Source: Congeria kusceri
Lineage: Eukaryota > Mollusca > Bivalvia > Myida > Dreissenidae
Reading direction: 5' to 3'
Assembly (NCBI GenBank): GCA_027627225.1
Contig: CM051038.1
Coordinates: forward strand, 42,171,848-42,235,847
Length of the DNA: 64,000 nt
The position numbers and the translations under genes are program-made. The stretch's first letter is position 1, and each line of letters starts with the position of its first letter. The notes under the pieces are model-generated. The model made no database searches. It was not told where the DNA came from and worked only from the letters and a program-made list of their open reading frames with translations. Positions 1 to 10,140 of this stretch are shown one piece after another.

Positions 1-51
1 CAATAAGCAATAATTGGCTTATGCAGTTTATTATTTAAAAAGAACAATGGA

Positions 52-114
52 AGCAGTGGTCTAATGGTAGGACGCTGGCTTTGGGATCGTGAGGTCCCGC
101 TCAGACCACTGGAA
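52..114 (+). pseudogene. tRNA-Pro(TGG)-like pseudogene or SINE head
   Basis: The segment reads like a tRNA 5' half: an A-box-like TGGTCTAATGGTAGG, then an anticodon-loop-like TTTGGGA (anticodon TGG, proline). The anticodon stem pairs poorly and the T-arm is collapsed (GGTCCCGCTCAGACC). A run of T follows at 116-121, as expected for Pol III termination. I read it as a decayed tRNA or tRNA-derived SINE head rather than a working tRNA. Confidence 0.5.
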
Positions 115-121
115 CTTTTTT

Positions 122-632
122 GAGCAAACACAAAAATATCCCACACTCGCTCCTTTCAACCCAGGTGTATAAATAGGTACCTGTGAGGGAAATAAGCCAA
201 TGTGCCTTGGCTGCATTCTGCGCCGAGTGTAAATGGACGACTTATGACCCATTTATCGGGGGGTAAATTGTCGAAGTCGGCAGATGTACACGTATATCGA
301 TAGCAGACTATAAACCGAACCTTTACTTTTATTTAAAAGAAATGACTTCGTTACTTGACTGCGTTATGTTGTTTTTTTTTTCTGTTAGAGAGGATCGCAT
401 TGGAACAAATTACGCATAATATGATTTCTGGGTAAACGCCGTTCGATCCAAGACTGCGGATCAATTGTATTGAAACTTATATGTTTAATACTTTCCCTGT
501 ATCGGACCTATATTATTACACTTATTATTACAATTATTATAACTTTGATTAGGTATAAGGGATATAACTGCATAACTATTACAGACCGAGTTTCATGAAT
601 AGTTTCCTCCCACGGTATATACATTGTATTTG
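122..632. other. Non-coding, no recognisable feature
   Basis: AT-rich sequence with no credible coding exon on either strand. Nothing specific seen. Confidence 0.6.
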
Positions 633-730
633 AGGCGTGTCATAGAAAAACCGTGCGTAAGGCATGTGCACGCTAATCCGGTACGACACTTGCGGCACAT
701 GCATTAAGCCCTGTTTTCGCACGGCACGCG
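633..730. repeat. Short copy of the GGCGTG..TGGGAAAA inverted-repeat family
   Basis: Left end GGCGTGTCATAGAAAAACCG and right end near GTTTTCGCACGGCACGC are inverted relatives of the termini of the element at 24934-25136. The interior shares GTGCACGCTAATCC, CGACACTT and GCACATGCATTAAGCCC with that family but is much shorter, so this is an internally deleted copy. Confidence 0.55.
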
Positions 731-1060
731 TCTTTTATTTAGTTTAGAGTCATACAATCATATAAATTACACATAAACATTTTCCATAAGAGTTGCATGC
801 GGCCATTCTGATAAAGAAGTATAAGAGACTGCAACGATATATTTACATTTTAATCACATTAAAACCGAGTAAAAATGTACTGTTAGCAAATAAAATAAAC
901 ATATAGCAAAACTACTTTCTTACTGTTTCTATTCTTCACTATCCTATTTTACAAATGTGGCATTTCCATTCCTCTATTCTATAGTTCGCATTGTAATTGC
1001 AGAATATGTTGTCCGGTAATGTTAAAATCGAAATAATTGTCGCTTTATCATTACTTATCT

Positions 1061-1150
1061 GTTAACAAACAACGATTTTTCATTCTTATGCGCGTATATT
1101 TAACTACGAGGGCGTTTGCGCATCAGAACTCAACATCGTTGTTTATTAAA
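1061..1150. repeat. Deleted copy of the palindromic CCACTCGGGC element family
   Basis: AACAAACAACGATTTTTC..TTATGCGC is followed by TTAACTACGAGGGCG and then GCGCATCAGAACTCAACATCGTTGTTTATT. These are the arms of the foldback elements at 48610-48890, 55850-56190 and 61102-61272, but half of the central palindrome is missing here. Confidence 0.55.
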
Positions 1151-1234
1151 ATATAATGAATTCAAAATCGAAAATTATTTCTTAATTAGCATTCAAATTC
1201 CGAAGGCGAATAATTAGGCCATCCTGAAAAAAAA

Positions 1235-1621
1235 TGTTTGTTTGCGGTAACGCGACCCAGATATTTAAGTTGGGTAGGCAGGTCAATTTTTTGGGGGGAA
1301 GGGTGTGGAGGAAAAATGTAGACGACGATAAGACACAGACCAAATTACCTTAAAACAAAATTCAAGAGCAAATCGCATTGCTTAGTGTATGCCAGTGGCC
1401 TCAGGGCATGGGGGTACTAACACTGCTCAAAATTCAGCTAAATTAAAGTAATTAGAACGCAATGTTTTGTTGATAAAAAACTCAATGAATTAATTACATA
1501 CAAAACATGATTAATAAATAACTTAAATTTTCGACTAGACAAAAACTGCTTCACGGAAGCCTATATAAACTTGTGAGTCTGGCCCACTTTCGTGAGTCGG
1601 TCGGGTTACCGCAAACAAACA
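1235..1621. repeat. Inverted-repeat element, TGTTTGTTT family, copy 1
   Basis: The ends are inverted copies: TGTTTGTTTGCGGTAAC at 1235 and GTTACCGCAAACAAACA ending at 1621. The subterminal sequence carries GGGTAGG/GTCGGTCGGG words also present in copies at 8951-9190 and 43498-43748. There is no coding capacity, so this is a MITE-like non-autonomous element. A TA flank is not evident for this copy, unlike the other two. Confidence 0.6.
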
Positions 1622-2984
1622 ATTATTTAAAAATGGGAGAGGACGTTCATTTGATATCAGTGTTTAGCCAATACACTATGTTTCCTCTTCTATCATTCCT
1701 CGAACGTCTATGGTTGACTATTGGACATACCGACGATCCTGTATAACGTTATACCTAATTGTTTCTTAAAGGGACCTCTTCACAGATTGGCAAATTGACG
1801 ATTTTCACAAATGTTTTGGTCATAGAATTCAAAACGGAAAAATACATTATATATAAACAAGCGAAATAGCAATGCTGACAAAGAAATATGTTGGAAATAT
1901 AGTGTCGTTTATGAAAAATCAATTAAAATTGATAACATTCAAGCTTTTAATGGGTATTTCGGAAAACACGTTCATCACTTACATAGCGTAAAAAATTGGC
2001 ATTAATGATGGGCCCGTAATCACAAAGATCCTTGGGAAAACTCCTTAAATTGATAAAAATCCTTAAGCCTGCACAAAGCTGTTTCATGTATACTTTTTAA
2101 ATTAACATGTTTTAAACTGGTAAATATTGCTGACATGTTTAGTATTTAACCCTATTGTAAACATAAATCTTTTACATAGAAAAATTGATCCTTTTAGTGA
2201 TATTTTGAGACTTTCCTGCATATTGTTGTAAGAGGATTATTTTCATTGCATTGCTTCGGATCCTACGCATTACGTCGGTAATGTTTGTGTATAATATATT
2301 TACAGTTAAATCAAACGTTTAACCAAATAGAGTGACAACTTCATTTACTCACTTTAAGAATTTAAAGGAGCTTTTTCACAGTTTTGGGTTGTGATGAATA
2401 ATTTTCTAAAACTGAATTTGTTTGTTGCATAATACATTTACAGGGCATATTTCAAAATTCAAAAAGCACGTTGCTTTAGCATAATAAAGCTTTTGAGGAA
2501 TCTCTGTTGTTTTTCTTGGAAAAAATGCTACCTGGTTAACATACTCTAATATGTATTTTACACATAATGGCATAATACATATAAAAATAATTAAGTCATC
2601 CAAAATACTATATAACAGACAACAAGTTTCGATTATAAAAATTCAAATTCCTGTCTTAAAATTCCATCTTTAGAGAAATATTTTTTTCCAACCCAAATTG
2701 TGAAAATGTCCACTTAAAACGACTGCGATTATGGAAAGGTCCACTGTTAAAAGCGCATTAAAAATGTTGTGTACCATGGCCAAAGTAGACGTTCCCACTT
2801 TATGGGGAGCGATAAATTAAACTCTGCCCCAACAATTACTAGAGGGCTGTTACTTTTGTCCGGCTATTCTTTAGTTTGGGCATGTGCGTCACAAGCGGGC
2901 TCGTTCTGTCATTTGCTCATTAGTGTGAACTAATAGGACAGTTATCTAACCCCACTAGCACTTCCGGTAATTTGTAAACAGTCG
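1622..2984. other. Non-coding with TTAAAGGGACCTCTTCACAG-type repeat motifs
   Basis: No gene seen. The motif TTAAAGGGACCTCTTCACAG starts near 1766, and a diverged version (TTTAAAGGAGCTTTTTCACAG) occurs near 2360. A partial inverse (AAGGTCCACTGTTAA) lies near 2736. This may be a diverged dispersed repeat of about 1 kb (1766-2750) with weak inverted ends; the boundaries are uncertain. Confidence 0.35.
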
Positions 2985-3070
2985 CCATTTTTTTCATCTG
3001 ACAATTTAAACCTCGTTTTCTTTACACAAGTGTCAGTTAATAGCCTCAAAATAACTCCCAATCTGTAAGT

Positions 3071-4267
3071 ATGGATCATCTAGACAGTTTTGACTGTTAC
3101 AGCAACGAAAATTCACAGGATGAACCATTTACTACACAGAACCGTTTTGTCATTCCACCGGCGGGAAGTACCACTAACCATGACAATATAAATAGGAAAC
3201 GTTCTAGAGTAAACACAGGTGGTGAATGTAGCAGTGGTACAGTCATAACAAACCAACATGACTTTGAACATTTATCTTTGGATGGAAAAATGACAGAAAT
3301 ATTCAAACAAATGAAAAATTTTGAACACAAAGTGGATGAATGTTTACTAATGCACACAAAAATTATATCCATTGAAGGGTCATTATCTGATCACAACTCA
3401 CGAATCAAACTCCTGGAATACAAATCTATTGACATTGAGGCAAGGAGTCGAAGGAACAATCTCATATTTGGCGGGATCAGCGAACAGAGAGATGAAAACT
3501 GCCACAATGTCATAGCCCATTTCCTGGCTGAACAGCTCCAGCTAACCCCTTGTCCTCATATCCAGCGAGCACACCGTCTTGGACGATTTTCTAAGGGTGC
3601 CACCAGAGGTATTATTGTGAACTTTCTAGACTATCAAAACACAGTTCATGTCCTCTCACGTGCAAACCCGCTAAGAGGAACTAATTTTAGCATCAACAGA
3701 GACTATCCAAAGGAAATAACCCAAGCACGGAAAGCACTTTGGCCAAAATACAAGAAACTTCGCGAAAGTTATCCACGCAGCAAAGTCTCCATAGTCTTCC
3801 CTGCAAAAATTGTTGTAGACGGCAAGGTAGTCGACGACATATTCCCTGACTGGAACGCGATCCTCCAGGGCAACAGAGTCTCTGCTAACTCGCAAGCCTT
3901 CCAATCGAAACAGGCACACTCCGAACCACCTTCCCATATCAGGAACCTAAACGTTAATCCTCCTGTTATCAACACGATCACTGTCATCCCCAGAAACACA
4001 TCAGTGCTTAACACTCCTGATACACCAGCCAAGAGAGCTGAGCACATATCTAGGCGAACAAAGTCAGTATCCCCTCATCCTTCGAGGGCAAACACTCGTA
4101 AACATCCGCCATTATCTCCTAGGACTCCCCTGAGCGCACAGTCCTTTGTGCAGGGGATACAATGTCCATGGGACACCTCTCGTACTGCCGAGTCTGTACA
4201 AAACCGGAATACTCCACAGACGCCAAATTTGAACAGGGCTCCAGATGCCAGCAGCCATCCCCACTAG
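3071..4267 (+). CDS. LINE ORF1 (nucleic-acid-binding protein)
   Basis: The 398-codon ORF has an N-terminal Ser/Asn-rich segment and then a heptad-like stretch at about residues 75-120 (MTEIFKQMKNFEHKVDE..), consistent with a coiled coil. It continues into an RRM-like core at about 125-245, with the signature ARSRRNNLIFGGI and INRDYPKEITQARKALW, as in L1-type ORF1 proteins. The C-terminal 150 residues are Pro/Ser/Thr/Arg-rich and probably disordered. By family, ORF1 coats the RNA in the ribonucleoprotein particle. The ORF stops with TAG at 4265-4267, and the same frame stays open into ORF2. Confidence 0.85.
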   Translation: MDHLDSFDCYSNENSQDEPFTTQNRFVIPPAGSTTNHDNINRKRSRVNTGGECSSGTVITNQHDFEHLSLDGKMTEIFKQMKNFEHKVDECLLMHTKIISIEGSLSDHNSRIKLLEYKSIDIEARSRRNNLIFGGISEQRDENCHNVIAHFLAEQLQLTPCPHIQRAHRLGRFSKGATRGIIVNFLDYQNTVHVLSRANPLRGTNFSINRDYPKEITQARKALWPKYKKLRESYPRSKVSIVFPAKIVVDGKVVDDIFPDWNAILQGNRVSANSQAFQSKQAHSEPPSHIRNLNVNPPVINTITVIPRNTSVLNTPDTPAKRAEHISRRTKSVSPHPSRANTRKHPPLSPRTPLSAQSFVQGIQCPWDTSRTAESVQNRNTPQTPNLNRAPDASSHPH

Positions 4268-4277
4268 GCCAGTGGGG
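4259..4277 (+). promoter_or_regulatory. Hairpin enclosing the ORF1 TAG stop codon
   Basis: CCCCACT (4259-4265) and AGTGGGG (4271-4277) are perfect reverse complements with loop AGGCC. The TAG stop (4265-4267) lies at the stem-loop boundary. ORF2 is in the same frame with no in-frame ATG before its endonuclease motifs, so this structure sits where readthrough or termination-reinitiation would have to occur. The structure is seen in the sequence; the function is inferred. Confidence 0.55.
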
Positions 4278-7200
4278 GGGTCAAATCACTCTCTAATCTG
4301 GAAGAGAACAACATAAAATTAGGAACCTTAAACGTTAGTGGACTCAAGAAAAGACTCAGTTACCCAGAATTCACTGAACTCATTAGTAATTACGACATAT
4401 TTTGTATCTCGGAAACCCACACTGATGAACACGATATTATTAAAATAAATAACTATGAATATTTAGCCAAACACAGAGAACAAGAGTATAAGCGTAAATC
4501 TGGTGGCATTGGTATATTTGTTAAAGACCAACTTACTTCCTCAATTAAAGTCCTACAATCAAACTCTGAATATGTACTATGGATATCCATTTGCAAATCA
4601 TTAGCGAAACTTGATGAAAATATTATAATAGGAGCTGTATATGTTCCACCCGAAAACTCCAAATTTTTCAACGATGACGAGTTTATGGCCTTTGAAAATG
4701 AAATCTCTCAAAAATGTAATGAACATAAATATGTAATTCTTGCAGGAGATTTCAATAGCAGAGTTGGAAGCATGAAAGATTACATAACTACAGATCCCCA
4801 TTTAAATGACATGTTCGATATTGATGATGATATACAGAGCCAACTTGACAAATATAAAACCCTTGAACAATTATCTATCCCACTTATTCGTACTTCTAAA
4901 GACCATCGAACAAATACCCATGTACTCCGACTTATTGATTTATGCAAAAATAACAACATTTTTATCCTCAATGGAAGATTATCATCAGGTAATGATTGTG
5001 CTATCTTAACTTTCAGAAATAAATCTACAATTGATTATGTAATTGCTTCATCTGATTGCTTTTACTTTCTCTCAGATTTTCATATCATTGAAACAGATTC
5101 ACTGTTCTCAGAAGGTCATAATGCCCTCACTTTGTCCATAAACATACCACACAGAAAATGCTCCAATATTTCCACCAAAAATCTAAGTGACATGAATCTG
5201 AAACCAAAATGGAATCCTGACTTGTCCAACCAATTTGTTAACAATATTAACCTTAATATAATAGACCAAATACTCTTGCAAATGAACACTTACCCACAAT
5301 CACAGCAGACAATTGAGCACATAACCGATCAACTCCAATCAGTATTCCATCAAGCTTCCACCAGCACATACCCTGAAAATAAAAAACGATTTCATTATCA
5401 TAGACCAGAAAACAATAAACCATGGTTTGGTCCTCAATGTTCTAAAGCACGAAAAAATTATCATACTGCCAAAAATGACTACACAAAAAACAAAACTATA
5501 GACAACAAACAAAGAATGATCAATGCCAGTAAGGAATATAAACGCACCATGAACTACCACATTAATGCCAACAAACATAACATGTCAAATAAACTTCGTT
5601 CAATGTCCGACAAAAATCCTAAACAGTACTGGTCCTTTTTAAATAAACTTAAACCAAAAACTAAAGTTAAAACTATACCCACATTAGATGAATTTCAGGA
5701 TCACTTCAAAGAAATTAATACCAGCACAATCGATGACAATCGCTTCAATGACACAAACTCCCATCTACAAAATGACACAAGCAACAGGCTTAATACCCCA
5801 ATTACTGAAGAAGAAATAGAAAAATGTATCACAAAGCTTAAAAATTCTAAAACACCTAGCCCATTCGACAATATTTTAAATGAGTATATAAAGTCCACTA
5901 AACATCTACTTATGCCTGTTTACCATAAACTATTTAACTGTGTACTGGAAACAGGGTTCATTCCACAAAGCTGTCTAAATGGAATAATCATACCTATATT
6001 TAAAAACAAAGGTGACCCTAAAGATCCTAATAACTACCGACCAATTACTACCCTCAGTTGTCTAGGTAAACTTTTTACTTCCATACTCAATGAAAGATTA
6101 AACACATTCCTTAATGAAAATAATATTTTAGATGAAAATCAAGCTGGCTTTAGGAAAGGCTACTCTTGCTCTGACCATATTTTTACATTACATTCATTGA
6201 TCGAAATACTGGAAAAAAGAAAACAAAAACTATTCTGCGCCTTCATTGATTTTTCACAAGCATTCGACAAGGTTTGGCGAATTGGTCTATGGCACAAACT
6301 TATTAAACAAAATATAAATGGCAAGTTTTTACATTTAATTCAAAACATATACAACAATATCAAATCTAGTATCTCTATTAACGGCAATATTTCAGAACCC
6401 TTCGTATCAGAAATTGGCGTTAGACAAGGCGGAAATCTATCTCCAATTCTTTTTTCCATCTTCTTAAATGACCTTCAAACACATATGCACCTCAATGGCT
6501 CAACTGGCATAGAACTAGAAAATCCCCTGGATTTGTCTCTTTGGCTAAAACTACTTATTCTACTTTATGCTGATGACACTGTGATTTTATCTGATTCAAA
6601 AATAGACTTCCAAAATAGTTTAAATACCTTCCATAAATACTGTGATAACTGGCATTTAAAAATAAACCTTAGCAAAACAAAAATTGTAATATTTGGTGCA
6701 AGACAACTACAAAACTTCCATTTCACATTAGGTGACAACCCTGTAAAAATCACTGACCGTTACCACTACCTAGGCATTACCCTTTCCAGCAATGGTTCTT
6801 TCCTCAATGCACGGAAACACTTAGCCGAGCAAGCAACAAAAGCAATGCACCTTCTATATACTAGAGCAAATAATGCAGAGCTACCTATTGATTTAATTCT
6901 TAAACTTTTCGACCACACTGTTTTACCAATTTTAATCTATGGCTCAGAAATTTTTGGTTTTGAAAATGTAGATATCTTGGAGAAAGTCCATAATAACTTT
7001 CTTAGAAAAATTACGAATGCTCGGAAATCAACCCCAATGGCTTTTTTATATGGTGAACTTGGCAGATACCCTATAGCAATTAACATCAAAAGTCGCAAAC
7101 AAACTCCATCCTTTGAAGACTACTTTATAAAACTTACAAAAACTGAATATACATACCTCTTTAAATTTAGAACTGCAAATCACTGGTTACAAGTTGAAAC

Positions 7201-7441
7201 CGGTCGATACGATGGAACCCCATTTGAGGAAAGAATATGCAGACTTTGTAACTCTGGTCAAGTTGGCTCCGAACATCACTATCTACTAAACTGCGATTTC
7301 TTTAAATCTGAAAGAGAACAATTCTTAGGACATGATCTTTATGATGCTACTCTTATTAAAATCCTAACATCTAATTCCTTACAACTATTACAGAATACAA
7401 GCAAATTTATTCGCTTCATATTCAGTAAGTTTAAGCGATAG
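4268..7441 (+). CDS. LINE ORF2: APE endonuclease + reverse transcriptase
   Basis: This 1,057-codon open frame starts immediately after the ORF1 stop, in the same frame; the first in-frame ATG is only at 4685, inside the endonuclease. Endonuclease motifs (numbered from 4268): GTLNVSG near residue 19, SETH near 48, GAVYVPP, AGDFNSR near 159 and SEGHNAL near 281, where the usual SDH is SEGH. RT motifs: FIDFSQAFDKVW, VRQGGNLSPILF and YADDT near 767. The C-terminal putative zinc finger CRLC..H..C starts near 991. By family the protein nicks target DNA and primes cDNA synthesis on the element RNA. The start is ambiguous: it may be made by readthrough or reinitiation at the ORF1 stop, because starting at 4685 would remove essential endonuclease residues. 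Confidence 0.85.
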   Translation, partial: ASGGVKSLSNLEENNIKLGTLNVSGLKKRLSYPEFTELISNYDIFCISETHTDEHDIIKINNYEYLAKHREQEYKRKSGGIGIFVKDQLTSSIKVLQSNSEYVLWISICKSLAKLDENIIIGAVYVPPENSKFFNDDEFMAFENEISQKCNEHKYVILAGDFNSRVGSMKDYITTDPHLNDMFDIDDDIQSQLDKYKTLEQLSIPLIRTSKDHRTNTHVLRLIDLCKNNNIFILNGRLSSGNDCAILTFRNKSTIDYVIASSDCFYFLSDFHIIETDSLFSEGHNALTLSINIPHRKCSNISTKNLSDMNLKPKWNPDLSNQFVNNINLNIIDQILLQMNTYPQSQQTIEHITDQLQSVFHQASTSTYPENKKRFHYHRPENNKPWFGPQCSKARKNYHTAKNDYTKNKTIDNKQRMINASKEYKRTMNYHINANKHNMSNKLRSMSDKNPKQYWSFLNKLKPKTKVKTIPTLDEFQDHFKEINTSTIDDNRFNDTNSHLQNDTSNRLNTPITEEEIEKCITKLKNSKTPSPFDNILNEYIKSTKHLLMPVYHKLFNCVLETGFIPQSCLNGIIIPIFKNKGDPKDPNNYRPITTLSCLGKLFTSILNERLNTFLNENNILDENQAGFRKGYSCSDHIFTLHSLIEILEKRKQKLFCAFIDFSQAFDKVWRIGLWHKLIKQNINGKFLHLIQNIYNNIKSSISINGNISEPFVSEIGVRQGGNLSPILFSIFLNDLQTHMHLNGSTGIELENPLDLSLWLKLLILLYADDTVILSDSKIDFQNSLNTFHKYCDNWHLKINLSKTKIVIFGARQLQNFHFTLGDNPVKITDRYHYLGITLSSNGSFLNARKHLAEQATKAMHLLYTRANNAELPIDLILKLFDHTVLPILIYGSEIFGFENVDILEKVHNNFLRKITNARKSTPMAFLYGELGRYPIAINIKSRKQTPSFEDYFIKLTKTEYTYLFKFRTANHWLQVETGRYDGTPFEERICRLCNSGQVGSEHHYLLNCDFFKSEREQFLGHDLYDATLIKILTSNSLQLLQNTSKFIRFIFSKFKR

Positions 7442-8578
7442 CAAGTTATCTATTTAACTACCTGTTTTTACCAATGCCACCAGCTAATACACAAACTCTT
7501 AATATTGTAATTTGTCACAATACTGCCTTTATTTCGATGTATTTTTATTGTTAACAGCATAACATATTTACATATTATCTCAATATAAGTGACCGTTTAC
7601 ACTTGTGTAATCAATATATCAAAATATTTGTCTGGTCACAAATGTATATATTTTTGCATGTATATACTAATCACATTATTTACTTTAATTAGAAATATAT
7701 GCATGTAAATATAAACTGTGCAATGTAAATAATAACTTCATTCTGTATTTGTACCAAATGATAACTGCATAATTATATGTCAATATTAACGTAAGATTGC
7801 TATATACTTATACTCATATAACAGAAATAATTGCAGCATTATTTGAGAGTAGTACAAAATGGTACCACTCAAGTACAAGTGTTAACATTTTAAATATTTT
7901 TGCCTGCTATATTGATATTATATTTCAATTAAGGCAATGGAAACAATTGTTGCATTAAAAATGAGTACAACTGATACCTATATTTCACCTACAATCCTGT
8001 TTCTTTATCCTAATTAATCTAGCAGTTCTAGTACATAAATTAATAATTATACTTTTGTTACTTCCCTTTAAACTTATTCAGCACACAAATTATAATTTGC
8101 TTTTGCCCCATCAGTCATTTAATGTTAACCCCTCAGATAACGGCATTCTCCATTGTAATCCTGCAATGCAAAGGTGATTAGAGTAATTACCACACACAAT
8201 AGGTCCTCCATCTTGCCTTTGTGTTCAACATCGACCTCGCGTGCAGGTGCACTCAAGCGTAAATCAGGACAAAAATAACTGCTGTTGACTGAAACCGTTA
8301 CAAAGTTAGCTCCAGCACCATAAACGCTAACGCACACAGTCTTTCGCAACAACATGTCTTTTAAGTATTGATAATGAATTAAATTTCTGACGCAAAATGT
8401 AAACCTTTTAAAACGCGTAGTCGTTTCAATTTCTCAATCCGAAACGCCGCGTGCGAACGAAAATACGTCACCGCACAACTATGATCACAAACCACTAATT
8501 ATTTTTACCAGTGCTAGTATTAAAATGCTCTTATAGAACTGTACTATTATTTGTTTCTTAAATGCCACTATTATGATG
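7442..8578. other. LINE 3' region and AT-rich flank
   Basis: AT-rich sequence directly after ORF2, probably the LINE 3' UTR for an undetermined length. No host gene recognised. A GC-richer patch at 8420-8470 shows nothing definable. Confidence 0.45.
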
Positions 8579-8765
8579 ATTATGATAACTATGACGATTA
8601 TCATTATTATGATTATTATGATTAGTATGATCATTTTGAATATGATATGATAATGATAGTGATTTTGATAATTTTATCAAGTTTTTGGTATTTTGATTTT
8701 GATTATAGATCTCACATTATTGCTATTATTACAAAAGTCTTGTTCTGTTCTGTTCTGTTCTGTTC
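8560..8765. repeat. Simple repeats: ATTATGATT-type and (TTCTG)n
   Basis: 8565-8700 is a degenerate run of ATTATGATT / GATAATGAT words. 8740-8765 is a near-perfect pentanucleotide run (TTCTG, about five units). Confidence 0.75.
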
Positions 8766-8950
8766 GGTTGTTGATTGATTTAGAGTTATGTTCTACACAT
8801 GTGAAATGTACTAATATTATTTGAGTCATTTATCAGATCGCTGTAGCTCAGTATCTTTTAACCTATTACTCAAAATAGAACATAATGCTTCTGATGTATG
8901 TCGCAATGCATTGAATAGAACGTAAGTCTAATCGAAGGGCGTAACAAATA

Positions 8951-9190
8951 TGTTTGTTTCAGGTTACATGCTCCAAAAATTAGGGTAGGTAGGTAGGGAT
9001 TTTTTTTATTATTTGTTTTTAATTTGGTAAATGGTCAATTTGAAGATTCTAAAACTGAATAAATAGTCAAAATATCGCACATATCATTAAACATTGATTT
9101 GAAGAGGATGCTATCAAAACAAAACACTCAATAAAATGTTCTAGCGTCGGGGCATTTTTAAGGGTAGGTCGGGTAATCGGAAACAAACAT
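8951..9190. repeat. Inverted-repeat element, TGTTTGTTT family, copy 2
   Basis: It begins TGTTTGTTTCAGGTTAC and ends with the inverse GGTAATCGGAAACAAACA. The subterminal GGGTAGGTAGG / GGGTAGGTCGGG words face inward. Both ends abut TA, consistent with a TA target duplication (Tc1/mariner-like). The interior shares GCTATCAAAACAAAACACT with copy 3 (43498-43748, opposite orientation). No coding capacity. Confidence 0.65.
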
Positions 9191-9192
9191 AT

Positions 9193-9790
9193 TGTTTTAC
9201 GCCAAGCTGGTGATGAGTTAAAAATGTTGTTAGTACAAAGGTTGACTAACTGACATTTGTAGAAATATTCATTGCAGAGCAAGGTAGGAAGCGTACTGCC
9301 CACATATGATTGATTATTTCTAACGTGTGCTATATACACTCGGTAGTTCATTATGGGCCTATGACATAAGACATTCATTTGTAAAAGCTTAGATTGACTT
9401 TCCAGTAGATGATGTTATGACATTTGGTGTGTTATTTCTACCAAGGTTGGAACAGAGCAAATTCAGTCCGTTTGTATTTAAGTATAACTACGAGAAAATA
9501 TATTTTCTACCGACATTTGTTGAAAGGAAAGTAACCGTCCTCTAGGATTTAAACTTCTTGCTGCTCACCATTATATGACATGATGGATATAGTCCACAAG
9601 TAAATGCGCCTGTAACTTGAAATGGCTATGTGTAGTACATGAAGTGGAACTATGTCACCGAAAATGACCTCAATGGAGGTAATTAAAGGAAAATAAATTT
9701 TAAAAATGGTATATAATAACGAAAACTAAGGTACATATACTGGGAAAAGAGTTTTCGCATTTTAAGATAAAATATCATTTTATAATAAGG
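9193..9790. other. Non-coding, no recognisable feature
   Basis: AT-rich; nothing specific seen. Confidence 0.6.
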
Positions 9791-10140
9791 GTGTGTTTGT
9801 TTTGCCCTTTTCATGTTTACATTTTTTACGTCAGAATTATGAGCATTTTGTTAAACCATAGTTTACACCAGTTACCTCAAAAAGAAAAATAGCGCAGTTG
9901 GTTAAAGCGCTTCCTACTGTCATTTCTTCGCATAGCTCCTAAGTCGTGAGTTCGATACCAGCGCTTCCTACTGTCATTTCTTCGCATGGCTCCTAAGTCA
10001 TTAGTCGATACCAGCGCTGCCAACTGTCATTTTTTTCGCATGGCTCCTAAGTCGCGAGTTCGATACCAGCGCTGCCTACTGTCATTTCTTCGCATGGCTC
10101 CTAAGTCGTGAGGTCGATACCAGCTCGGCGTTTAAATGTT
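9791..10140 (+). mobile_element. tRNA-derived SINE with four 54-bp internal units
   Basis: The leader (GTGTTTGTTTTGCCCTTT..ACGTCAGAATTATGAGCATTTTG) matches the element at 42706-42880. It is followed by a tRNA-like A box (TAGCGCAGTTGGTTAAAGCGC) and then, at 9907-10122, four tandem units of about 54 bp. Each ends in a B-box-like TTCGATACC, and most contain CATGGCTCCTAAGTCGTGAG. The related copy at 42706 has one unit only. By family such elements are Pol III transcribed and mobilised by LINEs. Confidence 0.65.

Larger units (their letters stand above)
2985..7790 (+). mobile_element. Intact non-LTR retrotransposon (APE-type LINE)
   Basis: A two-ORF LINE: a short 5' UTR, ORF1 (3071-4267), ORF2 (4268-7441) and an AT-rich 3' region. 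The 5' UTR includes CAGTCGCCATTTTTTTC, which contains a YY1-like GCCATTT; YY1-type sites are known near LINE promoters. Both ORFs lack internal stops apart from the TAG between them, so the copy looks recent and coding-competent. The exact element ends and target-site duplication were not resolved. The clade is not determined: the RT motif VRQGGNLSP and the C-terminal CxxC..H..C finger fit invertebrate APE-type LINEs. Confidence 0.85.

Noticed and set aside
61..252. Minus-strand ORF over the tRNA-like segment
   Set aside because: It overlaps the tRNA-like remnant and has no protein signature.
8125..8355. Minus-strand 76-codon ORF starting MLLRKTVCVSVYG
   Set aside because: No family resemblance, no clear splice sites, and it lies in the flank of the LINE; kept as non-coding.
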